DNA of 64,000 nt from Microbulbifer sp. VAAF005 (GCF_030012985.1 NZ_CP120233.1:310001-374000), one strand, 5' to 3'; shown: positions 17,620-27,942, numbered from the stretch's first letter. Program-made: numbers and translations. The notes: generated by a model from the letters alone, not told the origin.

Positions 17620-18165
17620 GCCCCTGTTCCAGCAGCTGCAAAAATTACAGGCTGAATTTCATGGGCATCCACCTGTAGAAAGGTGGAACCCAGAGCTTTG
17701 TGGGGACATGGATATGGTCATCAAATCTGATGGCCGTTGGATCCACGAGGGAACAGAGATTCGTCGTCACCCTCTTGTGAAACTGTTTGCCAGCATTTTG
17801 AAGCGTGAGGGGGATGAATACTTCCTTGTCACCCCTGTCGAAAAGCTGCGAATCACAGTGGAGGATGTTCCATTTGTGATCACTCAGGTGGCCCGCAACC
17901 CCGGGAGTACTCATCAACAACTACTTTTCACCACAAATGTGGGCGACGTTGTTGAGCTGTCGGAAGAGGGGCAGTGGCAACTGAGAGACTTTGGTGCCCC
18001 GCCGCAGCCAATCCCCTACCTGGAGATTCGAGGGGGTTACAGGCTCGCGCTTCCCGGGATGTTTTTTACCAGTTGGTAGACTGGGCGCTTGAAGGGGATC
18101 GCGATTCCGATAAGCTTTTTGTGCAAAGTGACGGAAAAGATTTCCTGCTGGGTTCTTGCAATTAG
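17612..18165 (+). CDS. DUF1285-family protein, frame break in the C-terminal third
   Basis: A small cytoplasmic protein of the DUF1285 family, function unknown. Family landmarks are P-P-V-E-R-W-N-P-E-L-C-G-D-M-D-M, then G-R-W-I-H-E-G-T-E-I-R-R-H-P-L-V-K-L-F-A and Y-F-L-V-T-P-V-E-K. The frame as read stops at 18079. One extra base in the G5 run at 18032-18036 joins EIRGG to the next-frame sequence LQARASRDVFYQLVDWALEG and ends F-L-L-G-S-C-N at 18165, which is the expected family C-terminus. The start is probably the TTG at 17612, overlapping the tetR stop, with GGGGT upstream. Co-transcription with tetR suggests a linked role. Confidence 0.78.
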
Positions 18166-18756
18166 ATAGCTTCAGGTTCCTGCTGGCGGATTCCTCGCGC
18201 CTCAGCGCTGATTTGTAGCTGGGGCTTTAATTCATAGCCTTGCTCCACACTGTTCAAGTTTAGAAAGTACTTGCTTGACCCTATAGCTCCTAACTTTACT
18301 CTCTCGACGAACTTTCCTTATTTATATCTTTGGTATCAAACTGTTTAGTGGATGCCACTATCGCTTCTTTATTTTGATTAGCACTATGGGATTTATACTT
18401 GATTGCGCCGGTGCTTGCTTGAGTCCGGAAAATAGCCCGGGAATATACATGTCCGTACTATTTGTTTGTGGTGTTGCTGTATTTCATTTCTATTAAAAAA
18501 ATAGTGTTTGAAATCTTATGGAAATATAAGTGTATTTGTTCTGAAAGGAATAGAATATTAATTCGATAATTTACGGAAATATCTAAATAAGTAACAAATC
18601 CGCAACAGTGCATTTCTAAACTTTCCTCCGTCTAAATCGCTACGGCGAAACAAAAAAATATAGTTTTTATTTGCTTGGTAGCTTCCATTTATATTTTTAA
18701 AAATGGCGGAGTTGAAGCAATTAAAGTTTTGGATTGAAATTCCTATAGGGGGAAAT
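18166..18756. other. AT-rich leader region of the surface lipoprotein gene
   Basis: 590 bp without a credible gene. From 18450 on it is strongly AT-rich. It should hold the promoter of the lipoprotein/TonB-receptor pair. No operator was recognised. Confidence 0.45.
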
Positions 18757-20410
18757 ATGAAGCGGGTACAGAATAAGCTATTAATGGCAGCTGCGATTAC
18801 TGCGCTATTAGCGGGTTGTGACGGTGGCGGTGTGAGTATCGAGCCGGAAACAGTAGATAACTCGGTGGACAATTCTATCACCAATCCAGGTGGTGATTCT
18901 TCGGATGAGAATCCATGTGCAACTATAGAAAGTTCTAGTGTGCAAGGTGAATATAGCGATAGTAACTGCTATTACACTGCTGACTTTGTTTCTGCAGCAA
19001 ACCCCTTGACTGAAGATTTGTATTTGGCTGCGCTGGATAACTATGGGGCTCATATCTTTAGTGGCAGTCTGTTTGTTGGTGAAAGTTATTCCAGCGACTC
19101 TGACCTGACTGCAGCAGGGATTTCTGAGGGCGGTGATGGCGTTAAGCTGGAAATTCAAGCGGGCGCCACTATCGCTTTTAAAGATAATTCAGCATTTATG
19201 GTTGTAAACCGTGGATCACAAGTATTTGCTCGCGGTACTGAAACTTCACCAATCACCTTCACCTCAGAGACTGATGTCCTCGGCACTGTAGGTCCCGAAG
19301 ACGTTTCACAGTGGGGGGATGGTTATAAATGGCTTTGGTGTAACCAATAAGTGCCAGTACACAGGCTCTATTGATGGCGGCAATCTAGCCCTTGCTGGTG
19401 AGTGTCACGTAGCTGCTGAAGGTTCCACCGATGACAACACCTCCTATTACGGTGGAGACAATAATGCCGACAGCTCTGGCGAGCTTTCTTATGTTGTTGT
19501 AAAGCACACGGGTGCTGAAGTTGCCAGTGGTGATGAGTTGAACGGAATTGCATTTGACGCCGTGGGTAATGGAACAACCATTCGCAACCTTCAAACTTAC
19601 TCCACTTATGATGACGGTATCGAATTCTTTGGCGGTGCCGTAGACGTAGAAAACTATGTTGCGCTATATGTTCGTGATGACTCCATTGATATCGATGAAG
19701 GTTATCGTGGAAGTATTACCAATGCGTTGGTGATTCAAAGTGAGACCGACGGCAATCACTGTATTGAGGCCGATGGAATTGGATCCTACAGCGATGCTAC
19801 TGACTATTCCTCGTTGATTGGCCAGGGGTTAAATAGTCGACCGGTAATTGATGGCCTGACCTGCATTATTTCTGCTCAAGAAGAGGGTACCCATGATCCG
19901 GGCGCTGGTTGGCGTCTGCGTGAGGGAATTTATCCGATGATCACCAACTCCATAATTGTTGCTTCCTTCTTCGCTGATGAGACCGGAGTAGCTGGGGATA
20001 ACTACTGCCTACGTGTTGAGAGCTCTCAGACTCGGGATGAAGCGTCTGCAGGCACCGAGGTGGCCCTGACTTCTAATATTTTTGCTTGTGAAGATCGAGC
20101 TAAAACTGATGAAGATAGTTTTGATGTGGAGACTTGGGCTGTAGATAGCGGCAATCAATTTGCCACCATCTCCGGTGAAGTTAACCCAACCTCTGACGCC
20201 GATACAGACTTTGTTTTGCTCGGCGGCTCCCCTGCGATGTTTACCGTTGACGAATCGGCTCAAATGATCGATGGCATTGCACCGACAGTTTCTGCCGAGT
20301 TGGGTCGCGCCTATTTGGGAGCGCTTGAGCAGGATGGTACCGACTGGACTAAAGGTTGGACCTATGGCCTGCATCAAGGTGACCGCGCTCAACCTCTGTG
20401 GTTTGAGTAA
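18757..20410 (+). CDS. Large surface lipoprotein with parallel beta-helix-like body, frame break
   Basis: The ATG at 18757 follows AGGGGGAA. The first 21 residues are a lipoprotein signal ending LLAGC, then a Gly/Asp/Asn-rich linker. The body has repeated short turns of a right-handed beta-helix kind (GAEVASGDELNGIAFDAVG, DDGIEFFGGAVDVEN, DDSIDIDEGYRGS), cysteines that may form disulfides, and ends with WTYGLHQ and PLWFE. The frame as read breaks at the G6 run 19313-19318. Removing one G or adding two joins ...DVSQW to MVINGFGVTNKCQYTG, where the W-G-G motif of related proteins is expected. Whole length is about 550 aa. It lies directly before a TonB receptor, as substrate-binding surface lipoproteins often do. 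The ligand is unknown. Confidence 0.72.
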
Positions 20411-20451
20411 TAGCTTGAGGTAGCGGTTGGGGAAACAGCTCCCGATTATTT

Positions 20452-20489
20452 AAGGCGCCGCCTTCGCTGATGGAGTCGGCGCCTTCTTT
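20452..20489 (+). terminator. Hairpin between lipoprotein and TonB-receptor genes
   Basis: AAGGCGCC (20452-20459) pairs with GGCGCCTT (20478-20485), followed by CTTT. The loop is 18 nt. It overlaps an in-frame upstream ATG at 20470, which argues for the later start of the receptor. It may attenuate rather than end transcription. Confidence 0.55.
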
Positions 20490-20532
20490 GATTTCAGACC
20501 GCGATTCTTTAGAACGAAAAGAGGCCGGTTCG

Positions 20533-23253
20533 ATGGCTAAGTACGAAAAATTTCAAAGGGCGCCGCTTGTTTTAGCGATAGCTGCGGGCTCGACATTTGC
20601 TTCCGTTGCGTCTGCACAAGATGCAGAGCTAGTTGAAAACTCTACACCCGAAGTTGAAGAGGTTATTGTCCAGGGGCGCCTTAGAGACTCAGCTGAAGTC
20701 CTAATTAGCGAGCGCCTGGAGGAGGAGGTAGTTACAGATATCCTCGGGGCTGAGATGATCAGCAGGGTGGGGGACTCTACCGTAGCCGCAGCGCTGCGAC
20801 GAGTATCCGGATTATCCCTGGTAAGTGACAAGTTCGTTTACGTAAGGGGTTTGGGTGAGCGGTATTCAAGTACAACTCTCAATGGTTCGACGGTGCCATC
20901 CCCGGATCTGACCAGAAATGTTATCCCACTAGATCTATTCCCAACCTCTATCGTGGAATCGCTGGCGGTACAGAAGAGCTACTCGGTAGATAAGTCTGCC
21001 TCGTTTGGTGGTGGCAATGTTGACATCCGGACTAAGGGAATACCTGATGATCTGACTTACTCGGTCGAAATTGGTACAGGTACCAACAGTGAAGTCAGTG
21101 GGGATGCGCTCAGCTATAGCGGTGGAGATGATGATATTTGGGGCACCGATGATGGAACCCGGGCTATGTCTGGGGAAATTTCTGCAGCCCTGCAACGCTT
21201 TAAAGGAGATCTGACGGTTGCAGGTATTCGTGACACCCTGATTGCTGAAGGCAATGAGTATTCCAGCAATCAAGAGGCATATGAAGCAGCGCAAGCAATA
21301 AACAGGGAGTTGGCCCTGGGCTTGAACCGTGATATTTCGATCACAGATGCGTCTACTGATCCCGATCAAGATTATAAGGCTAGCGTGGGGAACCGCTTCT
21401 ACTTTGGGGATGATTGGGAGCTTGGCTTTCTGGCTGGAGGCTCTTACAAGAGTAAGTGGAGGGAGAGTGAGCGAGTTATTCGTGATTACGGCAATCCGCA
21501 AGAGCAGAGTGATCATCGAGATGAGTCTACTTATTCCGTGGATATCAGTGGAAACTTAAACCTGGGCTTGCGTTTTTCGGATGAACATGCAGTTGAAAGT
21601 ACCAGCTTGTTCTTAAGGAATACGGATGATGAAACCTCTATCCGCGACTATTTTAATTCAAACCGCTTGTTATCTGACGGCACTGGATTTAGAAACTACG
21701 AACTGAAATATGAAGAGCGGGAGTTGGAGCTTCACCAGCTAAAAGGGAGCCATTCCCTTGGCCCGGAAACTAAGGGGCTGCTGCCTATTGGTTTGTTAAG
21801 TTGGATTCCTGAGGAATTGGTGGTTGATTGGTTTTATTCCGATGCGACAGCGATAACTGACATTCCCAATCAGGTTGAGGTTATTGCGAGTACCGAAACC
21901 GATCCGGAAACAGGTGAAGTTCTCAGTTCAACTGTGGATATTGCTTCGCGGAGCGCTAGCTTCCGATTTACTGAGCTGGAGGATGAAGTTCGAAACTACG
22001 GTTGGTCAGCAACATTACCCATTGAGTTTTCCTCGTCCACGCTGGAGTTGAGTGGAGGATTTGCTCGGATTGAAAAAGGTCGCTCCTATAAGCAAACTGA
22101 GTTCGGATTGGATATCTTTAGTGTCGCTGATAGCGCAATTCTTGATGATCCTCTGGGTGATGTGTTCAGTGATACCAATATTACCGATGATGACAATAAT
22201 TTTGTTTTTGCCAAGTCAGGTAGCAACAAGCAAAGTTATTTGGCCGCTACTTCGACAGATGCGATCTACGGTAAATTCGATTGGACCCTTGAGGAAACCT
22301 GGCGTATTTCAGCTGGGGCCCGATGGGAGGACTATAGTCAAGCTGCTTTAGAGTGGAACCCCTATAGTTTCTCGCAAAGTGAACCACAGATTACGAATGA
22401 CCCAGAGGAGTTGGCTGAAGCGGTATATACGGATGATGATATTTATCCATCATTATCCTTGACCTATATGGGGTCATTTTGGGCGGAGACATTCCAGTTG
22501 AGGTTCGGTGCATCCAAGACCGCTGTTCGGCCCGACTTGCGTGAAATTACCGACGCTATTTATATAGATCCGCGCACTGATGATCAGATCAGGGGGAATT
22601 CGAGTGTTCGGCCGTCGGAGATCGACAACTACGATATTCGCGCAGAGTGGTTTTTTGATAGCGGCGATAGCCTGACTATTTCGGCTTTCTATAAGGATAT
22701 TATTAATCCTATTGAGTTTTTTGAAGCTGCCTCAAGTGATGACAATGTTGCGCGAGAGATTATAAATGCTGAGTCTGGTGAGATTACCGGTATAGAAATA
22801 GAGGGTATGAAAAGCCTTGGCTTTATCTCTGACCCAATGGATAGCTTCTTCCTGCAGGGCAATATTACGCTTCAAGACTCGGAAATTGTTGCCGGTGATG
22901 AGGCTGATGCACCGACTAATGCAGTCCGCGAAATGACAGGGGCATCTGATTATGTGGTTAATATGCTGCTCGGCTTTGATAGCCCGGACGGGAACCATTC
23001 TGCCAGCTTGGTTTATAACGTATTTGGTGAGCGCCTTTACAAAGCGGGGCGAGATCCTCATCCCGATTCATTTGAGCAGCCATTCCACTCTCTGGATTTG
23101 ACTTACTTCTGGTATCCAACTGATGAGGTGACGGTGAAGGCGAAAGTGCAGAACCTTTTGGGTGAAGCCATTGAAATTGAGAGGCAGGGGGGCGCCGTTT
23201 TTGAAGAGGAGATTGGGCAGACTTTCGCATTGAGCGCGCAGTACAAGTTCTAG
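20533..23253 (+). CDS. TonB-dependent outer membrane receptor
   Basis: 906 aa from the ATG at 20533, with GAGG upstream. This start opens directly into the signal peptide (AKYEKFQRAPLVLAIAAG, cleavage near ASA-QD). A plug domain follows, with EEVIVQGRLRDSAE, VSDKFVYVRGLGERYSST, NGSTVPSPDL and a GGNVDIRTKG stretch. The remainder is a long beta-barrel with alternating aromatic strands ending Y-K-F, a proper outer-membrane C-terminus. The plug resembles the subgroup that pairs with a beta-helix lipoprotein, and the preceding gene is such a protein. Substrate is unknown; carbohydrate or peptide uptake are equally open. A bidirectional terminator follows. Confidence 0.93.
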   Translation: MAKYEKFQRAPLVLAIAAGSTFASVASAQDAELVENSTPEVEEVIVQGRLRDSAEVLISERLEEEVVTDILGAEMISRVGDSTVAAALRRVSGLSLVSDKFVYVRGLGERYSSTTLNGSTVPSPDLTRNVIPLDLFPTSIVESLAVQKSYSVDKSASFGGGNVDIRTKGIPDDLTYSVEIGTGTNSEVSGDALSYSGGDDDIWGTDDGTRAMSGEISAALQRFKGDLTVAGIRDTLIAEGNEYSSNQEAYEAAQAINRELALGLNRDISITDASTDPDQDYKASVGNRFYFGDDWELGFLAGGSYKSKWRESERVIRDYGNPQEQSDHRDESTYSVDISGNLNLGLRFSDEHAVESTSLFLRNTDDETSIRDYFNSNRLLSDGTGFRNYELKYEERELELHQLKGSHSLGPETKGLLPIGLLSWIPEELVVDWFYSDATAITDIPNQVEVIASTETDPETGEVLSSTVDIASRSASFRFTELEDEVRNYGWSATLPIEFSSSTLELSGGFARIEKGRSYKQTEFGLDIFSVADSAILDDPLGDVFSDTNITDDDNNFVFAKSGSNKQSYLAATSTDAIYGKFDWTLEETWRISAGARWEDYSQAALEWNPYSFSQSEPQITNDPEELAEAVYTDDDIYPSLSLTYMGSFWAETFQLRFGASKTAVRPDLREITDAIYIDPRTDDQIRGNSSVRPSEIDNYDIRAEWFFDSGDSLTISAFYKDIINPIEFFEAASSDDNVAREIINAESGEITGIEIEGMKSLGFISDPMDSFFLQGNITLQDSEIVAGDEADAPTNAVREMTGASDYVVNMLLGFDSPDGNHSASLVYNVFGERLYKAGRDPHPDSFEQPFHSLDLTYFWYPTDEVTVKAKVQNLLGEAIEIERQGGAVFEEEIGQTFALSAQYKF

Positions 23254-23312
23254 GGAGGTTAGCTGGCTGTGCCTTAGATTAAGTGCACGAAAATATGCGT
23301 TCTCAAGCAATA

Positions 23313-23339
23313 AAAAATGGCGCCATCGGCGCCATTTTT
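23313..23339. terminator. Bidirectional terminator between the TonB-receptor and ETF dehydrogenase genes
   Basis: AAAAATGGCGCC / GGCGCCATTTTT with a 3-nt loop, flanked by A and T runs. It serves both convergent genes. Confidence 0.9.
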
Positions 23340-23353
23340 ATGTGTAGACCCAA

Positions 23354-24991
23354 TTACATATTTGGATAATTGGGGCCGCCGGCACCTTCAGGGGTTACCC
23401 AAACAATATTTTGGGTTGGGTCCTTAATGTCACAGGTCTTACAGTGTACGCAGTTTTGAGCGTTGATCTGGAAGCGCTTACCGTTGGTGTCCTCAATAAC
23501 CTCATAAACACCGGCAGGGCAGTAGCGCTGCGCGGGTTCATCGTAAATCGGCAGGTTGTGACTCAGCGGAACTTCTGGGTCCTTCAGGGTCAGGTGGCAA
23601 GGCTGGTCTTCTTCGTGGTTAGTATTGGAAATAAACACGGAAGATAGCTTGTCAAAACTGAGTACGCCGTCGGGCTTCGGATAGTCAATCTTTGCGCAGT
23701 CAGCAGCAGGTTTGAGCTGGGCGTGGTCAGCCTTGGTGTCGCGCAGGGTCCAGGGAAGCTTGCCTTTAAAGATATTGATATCCACAAATGCATAGGCAGA
23801 TCCCAGAATGTTGCCCCATTTGTGCTGGGCAGGGCCGAAGTTGCGCTGCATGTGCAGCTCTTTCCAGGCCCAGCTATCGCGATACTTGGTGGTGTAGTCG
23901 GTCAGCTCTTCGCTGTTGCGCTCAGCGGCGAGGGCTTCAACTACAGACTCAGCCGCGATCATGCCGGATTTCATCGCGGTGTGATTGCCCTTGATCTTGG
24001 CAAAGTTCAGGGTGCCGGCGTTATCACCGATCAACAGGCCGCCAGGGAAGGTCATTTTCGGTTGGGATTGAAGGCCACCTTTTACTATGGCGCGGGCACC
24101 GTAGGCGACGCGCTCGCCACCTTCCAGGTACTGCTTGATTACCGGATGGTGTTTATAGCGCTGGAACTCGTCAAATGGACTCACATGGGGGTTGCTGTAG
24201 GCGAGGTCAGTAATCAAGCCGACAACAACCTGGTTGTCTTCGAGGTGGTAAAGGAAGCCGCCACCGTGGGTGGAGCTTTGTTCCAGCGGCCAGCCAGCGG
24301 TGTGAACAACCAGGCCTTGCTGGTATTTGTCCGCAGGGACTTTCCAAATCTCTTTAATACCGATGCCGTAGTGTTGTGGGTCGGCATCTTCGTCTAGCTT
24401 AAAGCGTTCGATCAGCTGCTTGCCCAGGTGACCGCGACAACCTTCAGCGAAGAGAGTGTATTTGGCATGCAGCTCCATGCCCGGCATGTAAGAGTCTTTC
24501 TGCTCTCCGTTCATGCCGATGCCCATATCGCCAGTAGCGATACCTTTTACAGAGCCATCTTCGTTGTACAGAACTTCAGCAGCAGCGAAGCCAGGGAAGA
24601 TTTCCACTCCCAGGCTTTCGGCTTGTTCTGCCAGCCAACGGCACAGGTTGCCGAGACTGATAATGTAGTTGCCCTCGTTGTGCATGGTGCTGGGCACAAA
24701 CATGTTGGGGACTTTTATAGAGTTCTCTTCGCTGCGCAGGACGTAGATGTCGTCGCCTTTTACCTCAGTATTGAGGGGGGCTCCACGTTCTTTCCAGTCG
24801 GGGAAGAGTTCATTAAGGGCGGTGGGCTCAAATACAGCACCGGATAGGATGTGAGCTCCTACTTCTGAGCCTTTCTCCACGACACATACAGAGACGTCTT
24901 CATTGAGCTGACGAATACGACAGGCCGCGGCCAATCCAGCGGGGCCGGCACCCACGATCACTACATCGTATTCCATTGATTCGCGTTCCAC
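23354..24991 (-). CDS. Electron transfer flavoprotein-ubiquinone oxidoreductase
   Basis: The enzyme passes electrons from ETF to ubiquinone at the inner membrane, serving fatty-acid and amino-acid dehydrogenases. 545 aa from a GTG at 24991, chosen because GAGGAG precedes it. A TTG at 25033 (559 aa) and ATG at 24976 are alternatives. Domains: FAD Rossmann motif VVIVGAGPAGLAAA near the N-terminus, GGLLIGDNAGTLNFAKIKG in the FAD/quinone part, and a C-terminal 4Fe-4S ligand set, C-P-A-G-V-Y then C-V-H-C-K-T-C-D-I-K-D-P. The length is typical. It is divergent from etfBA, its electron donor. Confidence 0.96.
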   Translation of the reverse strand: MERESMEYDVVIVGAGPAGLAAACRIRQLNEDVSVCVVEKGSEVGAHILSGAVFEPTALNELFPDWKERGAPLNTEVKGDDIYVLRSEENSIKVPNMFVPSTMHNEGNYIISLGNLCRWLAEQAESLGVEIFPGFAAAEVLYNEDGSVKGIATGDMGIGMNGEQKDSYMPGMELHAKYTLFAEGCRGHLGKQLIERFKLDEDADPQHYGIGIKEIWKVPADKYQQGLVVHTAGWPLEQSSTHGGGFLYHLEDNQVVVGLITDLAYSNPHVSPFDEFQRYKHHPVIKQYLEGGERVAYGARAIVKGGLQSQPKMTFPGGLLIGDNAGTLNFAKIKGNHTAMKSGMIAAESVVEALAAERNSEELTDYTTKYRDSWAWKELHMQRNFGPAQHKWGNILGSAYAFVDINIFKGKLPWTLRDTKADHAQLKPAADCAKIDYPKPDGVLSFDKLSSVFISNTNHEEDQPCHLTLKDPEVPLSHNLPIYDEPAQRYCPAGVYEVIEDTNGKRFQINAQNCVHCKTCDIKDPTQNIVWVTPEGAGGPNYPNM

Positions 24992-25062
24992 GGCACTCTC
25001 CTCAGCAGTTGTATTCAACTTTTTTGCGGCCAATCCGGCCTTATCATTTATATTGCTGGCGG

Positions 25063-25092
25063 ATTATATAGGCGTTTAATCAACCCTACCAA
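25063..25092 (-). promoter_or_regulatory. Promoter of the ETF-ubiquinone oxidoreductase gene
   Basis: On the minus strand TTGGTA, an 18-bp spacer and a perfect TATAAT, 72 bases before the chosen start. Confidence 0.55.
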
Positions 25093-25105
25093 TTGCATGA
25101 CTATT

Positions 25106-25123
25106 CATTTGCTATGGCAAATG
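25106..25123. promoter_or_regulatory. Inverted repeat upstream of the ETF-QO promoter
   Basis: CATTTGC-TATG-GCAAATG, a perfect 7-bp dyad just beyond the -35 box. The binding protein is not identified. Confidence 0.4.
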
Positions 25124-25254
25124 CGCTGTATTTCAACGGCTTACTGGGGGTGGATAGGTGGTTCTTATTCCCGGAAATAGATTTTGTGAATGGCAGGAGG
25201 GACTTCCATTTGACTATTGATTTTGCGTTATAGAACCGCCACCATACACGCCGT

Positions 25255-25270
25255 TCAAACACTTGTTTGA
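25255..25270. promoter_or_regulatory. PsrA-like operator upstream of etfBA
   Basis: TCAAAC-ACTT-GTTTGA, a perfect 6-bp dyad with 4-bp spacer, matching the type of site reported for the fatty-acid-responsive TetR regulator PsrA in gammaproteobacteria. It lies 76 bases before the etfB start. Regulation by PsrA is inferred; no psrA gene is identified in this window. Confidence 0.6.
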
Positions 25271-25345
25271 CCAGAACACCGTATCCGTTCGCGACGTGAA
25301 TTATCAGTCGCGGCTGTTAAAAAGCATATTTGAGACGGGATTTCC

Positions 25346-26095
25346 ATGAAAGTTCTTGTAGCTGTGAAACGCGTTGTTGACTACAACGTCAAGGTTCGCC
25401 CCAAGGCGGACGGCTCTGACGTTGATACAGCCAACGTCAAAATGTCTATCAACCCCTTCTGCGAAATCGCAGTAGAAGAGGCGGTGCGCTTGAAGGAAAA
25501 AGGCGTTGTCAGCGAGATAGTCGCCGTTTCCATGGGCTCCAAGCAATGCCAAGAGCAAATCCGCACTGCACTGGCCCTGGGTGCCGACCGCGGTATCCTG
25601 GTTGAGACCGATGCTGAGCTGCAGCCTTTGGCAGTAGCCAAATGCTTGAAAGCGATTGTTGAGAAAGAAGAGCCTCAAATGGTAATTCTGGGCAAGCAGT
25701 CCATCGATGGCGATAACAACCAGACCGGCCAGATGCTGGGCGCTTTGACTGGCATGGGGCAGGGTACCTTCGCCTCTGAAGTTGCCGTAGAAGGCGACGC
25801 TGTTAAGGTAACTCGTGAAATTGACGGCGGCCTGCAGACTGTTGAACTGAAACTGCCTGCCATTGTTACTACTGACCTGCGCCTGAATGAGCCGCGTTAC
25901 GCCTCCCTGCCTAACATCATGAAGGCAAAGCGTAAGCCTCTCGATACCACGACCCCGGATGAGCTGGGCGTTGATATTACTCCCCGCACCAAAACCCTGA
26001 AAGTTGAGCCGCCGGCTGAGCGTCAAGCAGGCATTAAGGTTGCTGACGTTGCTGAACTGGTAGAGAAACTGAAAAACGAGGCGAAGGTAATCTGA
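25346..26095 (+). CDS. etfB: Electron transfer flavoprotein beta subunit
   Basis: 249 aa. With EtfA it forms the soluble FAD/AMP heterodimer that collects electrons from acyl-CoA and other dehydrogenases. The N-terminus [18 protein letters not shown] and the blocks [38 protein letters not shown] and [23 protein letters not shown] are diagnostic of the family. The stop overlaps the etfA start (ATGA). A PsrA-like operator lies upstream, and the gene for the ETF-accepting quinone oxidoreductase is divergent. Confidence 0.97.
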   Translation: MKVLVAVKRVVDYNVKVRPKADGSDVDTANVKMSINPFCEIAVEEAVRLKEKGVVSEIVAVSMGSKQCQEQIRTALALGADRGILVETDAELQPLAVAKCLKAIVEKEEPQMVILGKQSIDGDNNQTGQMLGALTGMGQGTFASEVAVEGDAVKVTREIDGGLQTVELKLPAIVTTDLRLNEPRYASLPNIMKAKRKPLDTTTPDELGVDITPRTKTLKVEPPAERQAGIKVADVAELVEKLKNEAKVI

Positions 26096-27024
26096 TGAGC
26101 ATTCTGGTTATTGCTGAACACGACAACGCCGAGCTGAAGGGCGCTACGCTCAATACCATCGCTGCTGCCAAGGCTATTGGCGGTGATGTTGCTGTATTGG
26201 TTGCTGGATCTGGCTGCGGCCCTGTCGCGGAAGCTGCTGCTAAAGCTGAAGGCGTTTCCAAAGTACTGCTGGCAGATAATGCTGCTTACGAGCATCAGTT
26301 GGCTGAGAACGTTGCCAAGCTGGTAGCGGACTTGGGCAAAGACTACGGCCACATCCTGGCTCCAGCCACTACTACCGGCAAGAACATGCTGCCACGCGCT
26401 GCTGCGCTGCTGGATGTACAGCCGATTTCCGACATCGTTGCTGTTGAAAGTGCAGATACTTTCAAGCGCCCGATTTATGCCGGTAACGTCATTGCCACTG
26501 TACAGAGCTCCGATGCCATTAAGGTGATCTCTGTGCGTACTACTGCCTTCGACGCAGTGTCCGCTGAAGGTGGAAGTGCCGCAGTTGAGTCTGTAGATAT
26601 CGCAGATGACGCTGGTGCTTCCTCTTTTGTTGGTGAAGAGCTGGCTGTATCCGATCGCCCTGAATTGACCGCTGCGAGCGTAGTCATTTCTGGTGGCCGC
26701 GGCATGCAGAATGGCGAAAACTTCGAAATGCTGTATAAACTGGCCGACAAGCTGGGTGCTGCAGTTGGCGCCTCCCGTGCTGCTGTGGATGCAGGTTTCG
26801 TACCTAACGATATGCAGGTTGGCCAAACCGGTAAGATCGTTGCTCCTGATCTGTATATTGCCGTTGGCATCTCCGGCGCAATCCAGCACTTGGCAGGCAT
26901 GAAAGACTCCAAGGTTATCGTAGCCATTAACAAGGATGAAGAAGCACCGATCTTCTCCGTTGCTGACTATGGCCTGGTAGCTGATCTGTTTGAAGCTGTA
27001 CCAGAGCTTGAGACAAAGCTGTAA
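26095..27024 (+). CDS. etfA: Electron transfer flavoprotein alpha subunit
   Basis: 309 aa, carrying the FAD-binding domain of ETF. The C-terminal family signature is intact: [35 protein letters not shown], seen here as the blocks [12 protein letters not shown] and [15 protein letters not shown]. It also has [11 protein letters not shown] and [13 protein letters not shown]. It overlaps etfB by 4 bases and is followed by a strong terminator, so etfBA is a two-gene operon. Confidence 0.97.
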   Translation: MSILVIAEHDNAELKGATLNTIAAAKAIGGDVAVLVAGSGCGPVAEAAAKAEGVSKVLLADNAAYEHQLAENVAKLVADLGKDYGHILAPATTTGKNMLPRAAALLDVQPISDIVAVESADTFKRPIYAGNVIATVQSSDAIKVISVRTTAFDAVSAEGGSAAVESVDIADDAGASSFVGEELAVSDRPELTAASVVISGGRGMQNGENFEMLYKLADKLGAAVGASRAAVDAGFVPNDMQVGQTGKIVAPDLYIAVGISGAIQHLAGMKDSKVIVAINKDEEAPIFSVADYGLVADLFEAVPELETKL

Positions 27025-27052
27025 TGCCCGATTGCTATACTAGCTAGCATTG

Positions 27053-27080
27053 AAAAAGGCGGCGTCATGCCGCCTTTTTT
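27053..27080 (+). terminator. Terminator of etfBA
   Basis: AAAAAGGCGGC / GCCGCCTTTTTT with a 5-nt loop and T6 tract, 28 bases after the etfA stop. Confidence 0.92.
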
Positions 27081-27238
27081 CGTTTTTTGGTGACAAACTG
27101 CGGAACTAGTGTGCAATTTAAGGGACGAAATGAGGGTTTGCAGCGTTTAACTTGAAAGAGCGTTGCCTTTCCCGGGCTGAGGCAAGAAAATAGGCGTCAA
27201 AAACCAATAACCTCAGAAAGTTGAACTTGTATGTGGGT

Positions 27239-27942
27239 ATGTTCATGTCCCCTCTAGCACGAGCCGTAGGCTCAATTGGCAATAAGTTTGCCCAGGGTGA
27301 GCCGAGCAAAGGTCTTTCCCGTGGCACCATGGCGGCGTCAGCTATTGGCCTGTTGTGGTTGTCCGGCAACTTATTTGCTTATGGCTCCCTACTGGTACCA
27401 AGCGATCCGCAGGAGTCTCTGCTGGTAGAGCGCAAAAGCCCGAGAGGGGCTCTCCCCCCAGCGCTGCCAGTCTCCCCAGCACTCCGTTCTTTGGTCGTGC
27501 TGAACCTAAAAAAGCTACGGAAGTCCCTGAAGTCGATCTCGATAATATTCCTTTGACTCAGTTGAATATCGTTTTATCCGGTGTTTTTGATAGTTCCAAT
27601 AAAACCAAAGCCAGTGCTCTGGTGTCGGAGAAAGGTAAACCCTCCAAGCGTTTGTATGTTGGTGATCGGCTTCCAGGTGGCGCCGAACTATATTCTGTTG
27701 AGGTTGACCACGTGGTTCTTCGTCGTAATGGCAGGATGGAAAAACTGACATACCCAGAAGTGGATGGAAGACCAAACGTACCTTTGAAAGGCGTCAGTAG
27801 TTCCAGGCAGAGAACGGCGAGTTCCAGCTCCTCCAGAAGAAGCACTGCGCAACGGGGTGAGAACCAGCAGAACATTCGGGAGAGAATGGAGCAACTGCGT
27901 GAATTGGCCCGCGAGCGACGTGCTCAGCGTGAGCCTAAATAA
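27239..27942 (+). CDS. gspC: Type II secretion system protein GspC, frame break in the linker
   Basis: Inner-membrane component that links the inner-membrane platform to secretin GspD. The N-terminal part has one membrane helix (MAASAIGLLWLSGNLFAYG). The periplasmic HR domain lies in the next frame: P-L-T-Q-L-N-I-V-L-S-G-V-F, then LYVGDRLPGGAELYSVEVDHVVLRRNGRMEKLTYP (blocks VGDRLPGGA and VVLRRNGRMEKL), then a Ser/Arg/Gln-rich basic tail in place of a PDZ domain. One extra C in the C6 run at 27454-27459 joins the two halves through ALPPSAASLPSTPFFGRAEP. The start is uncertain (ATG 27239 or 27245, TTG 27221). It is the first gene of the gspC-M operon. Confidence 0.82.

Noticed and set aside
20470..20532. 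Longer N-terminus for the TonB receptor
   Set aside because: The upstream ATG lies in a terminator-like hairpin and would hide the signal peptide behind 21 polar residues.
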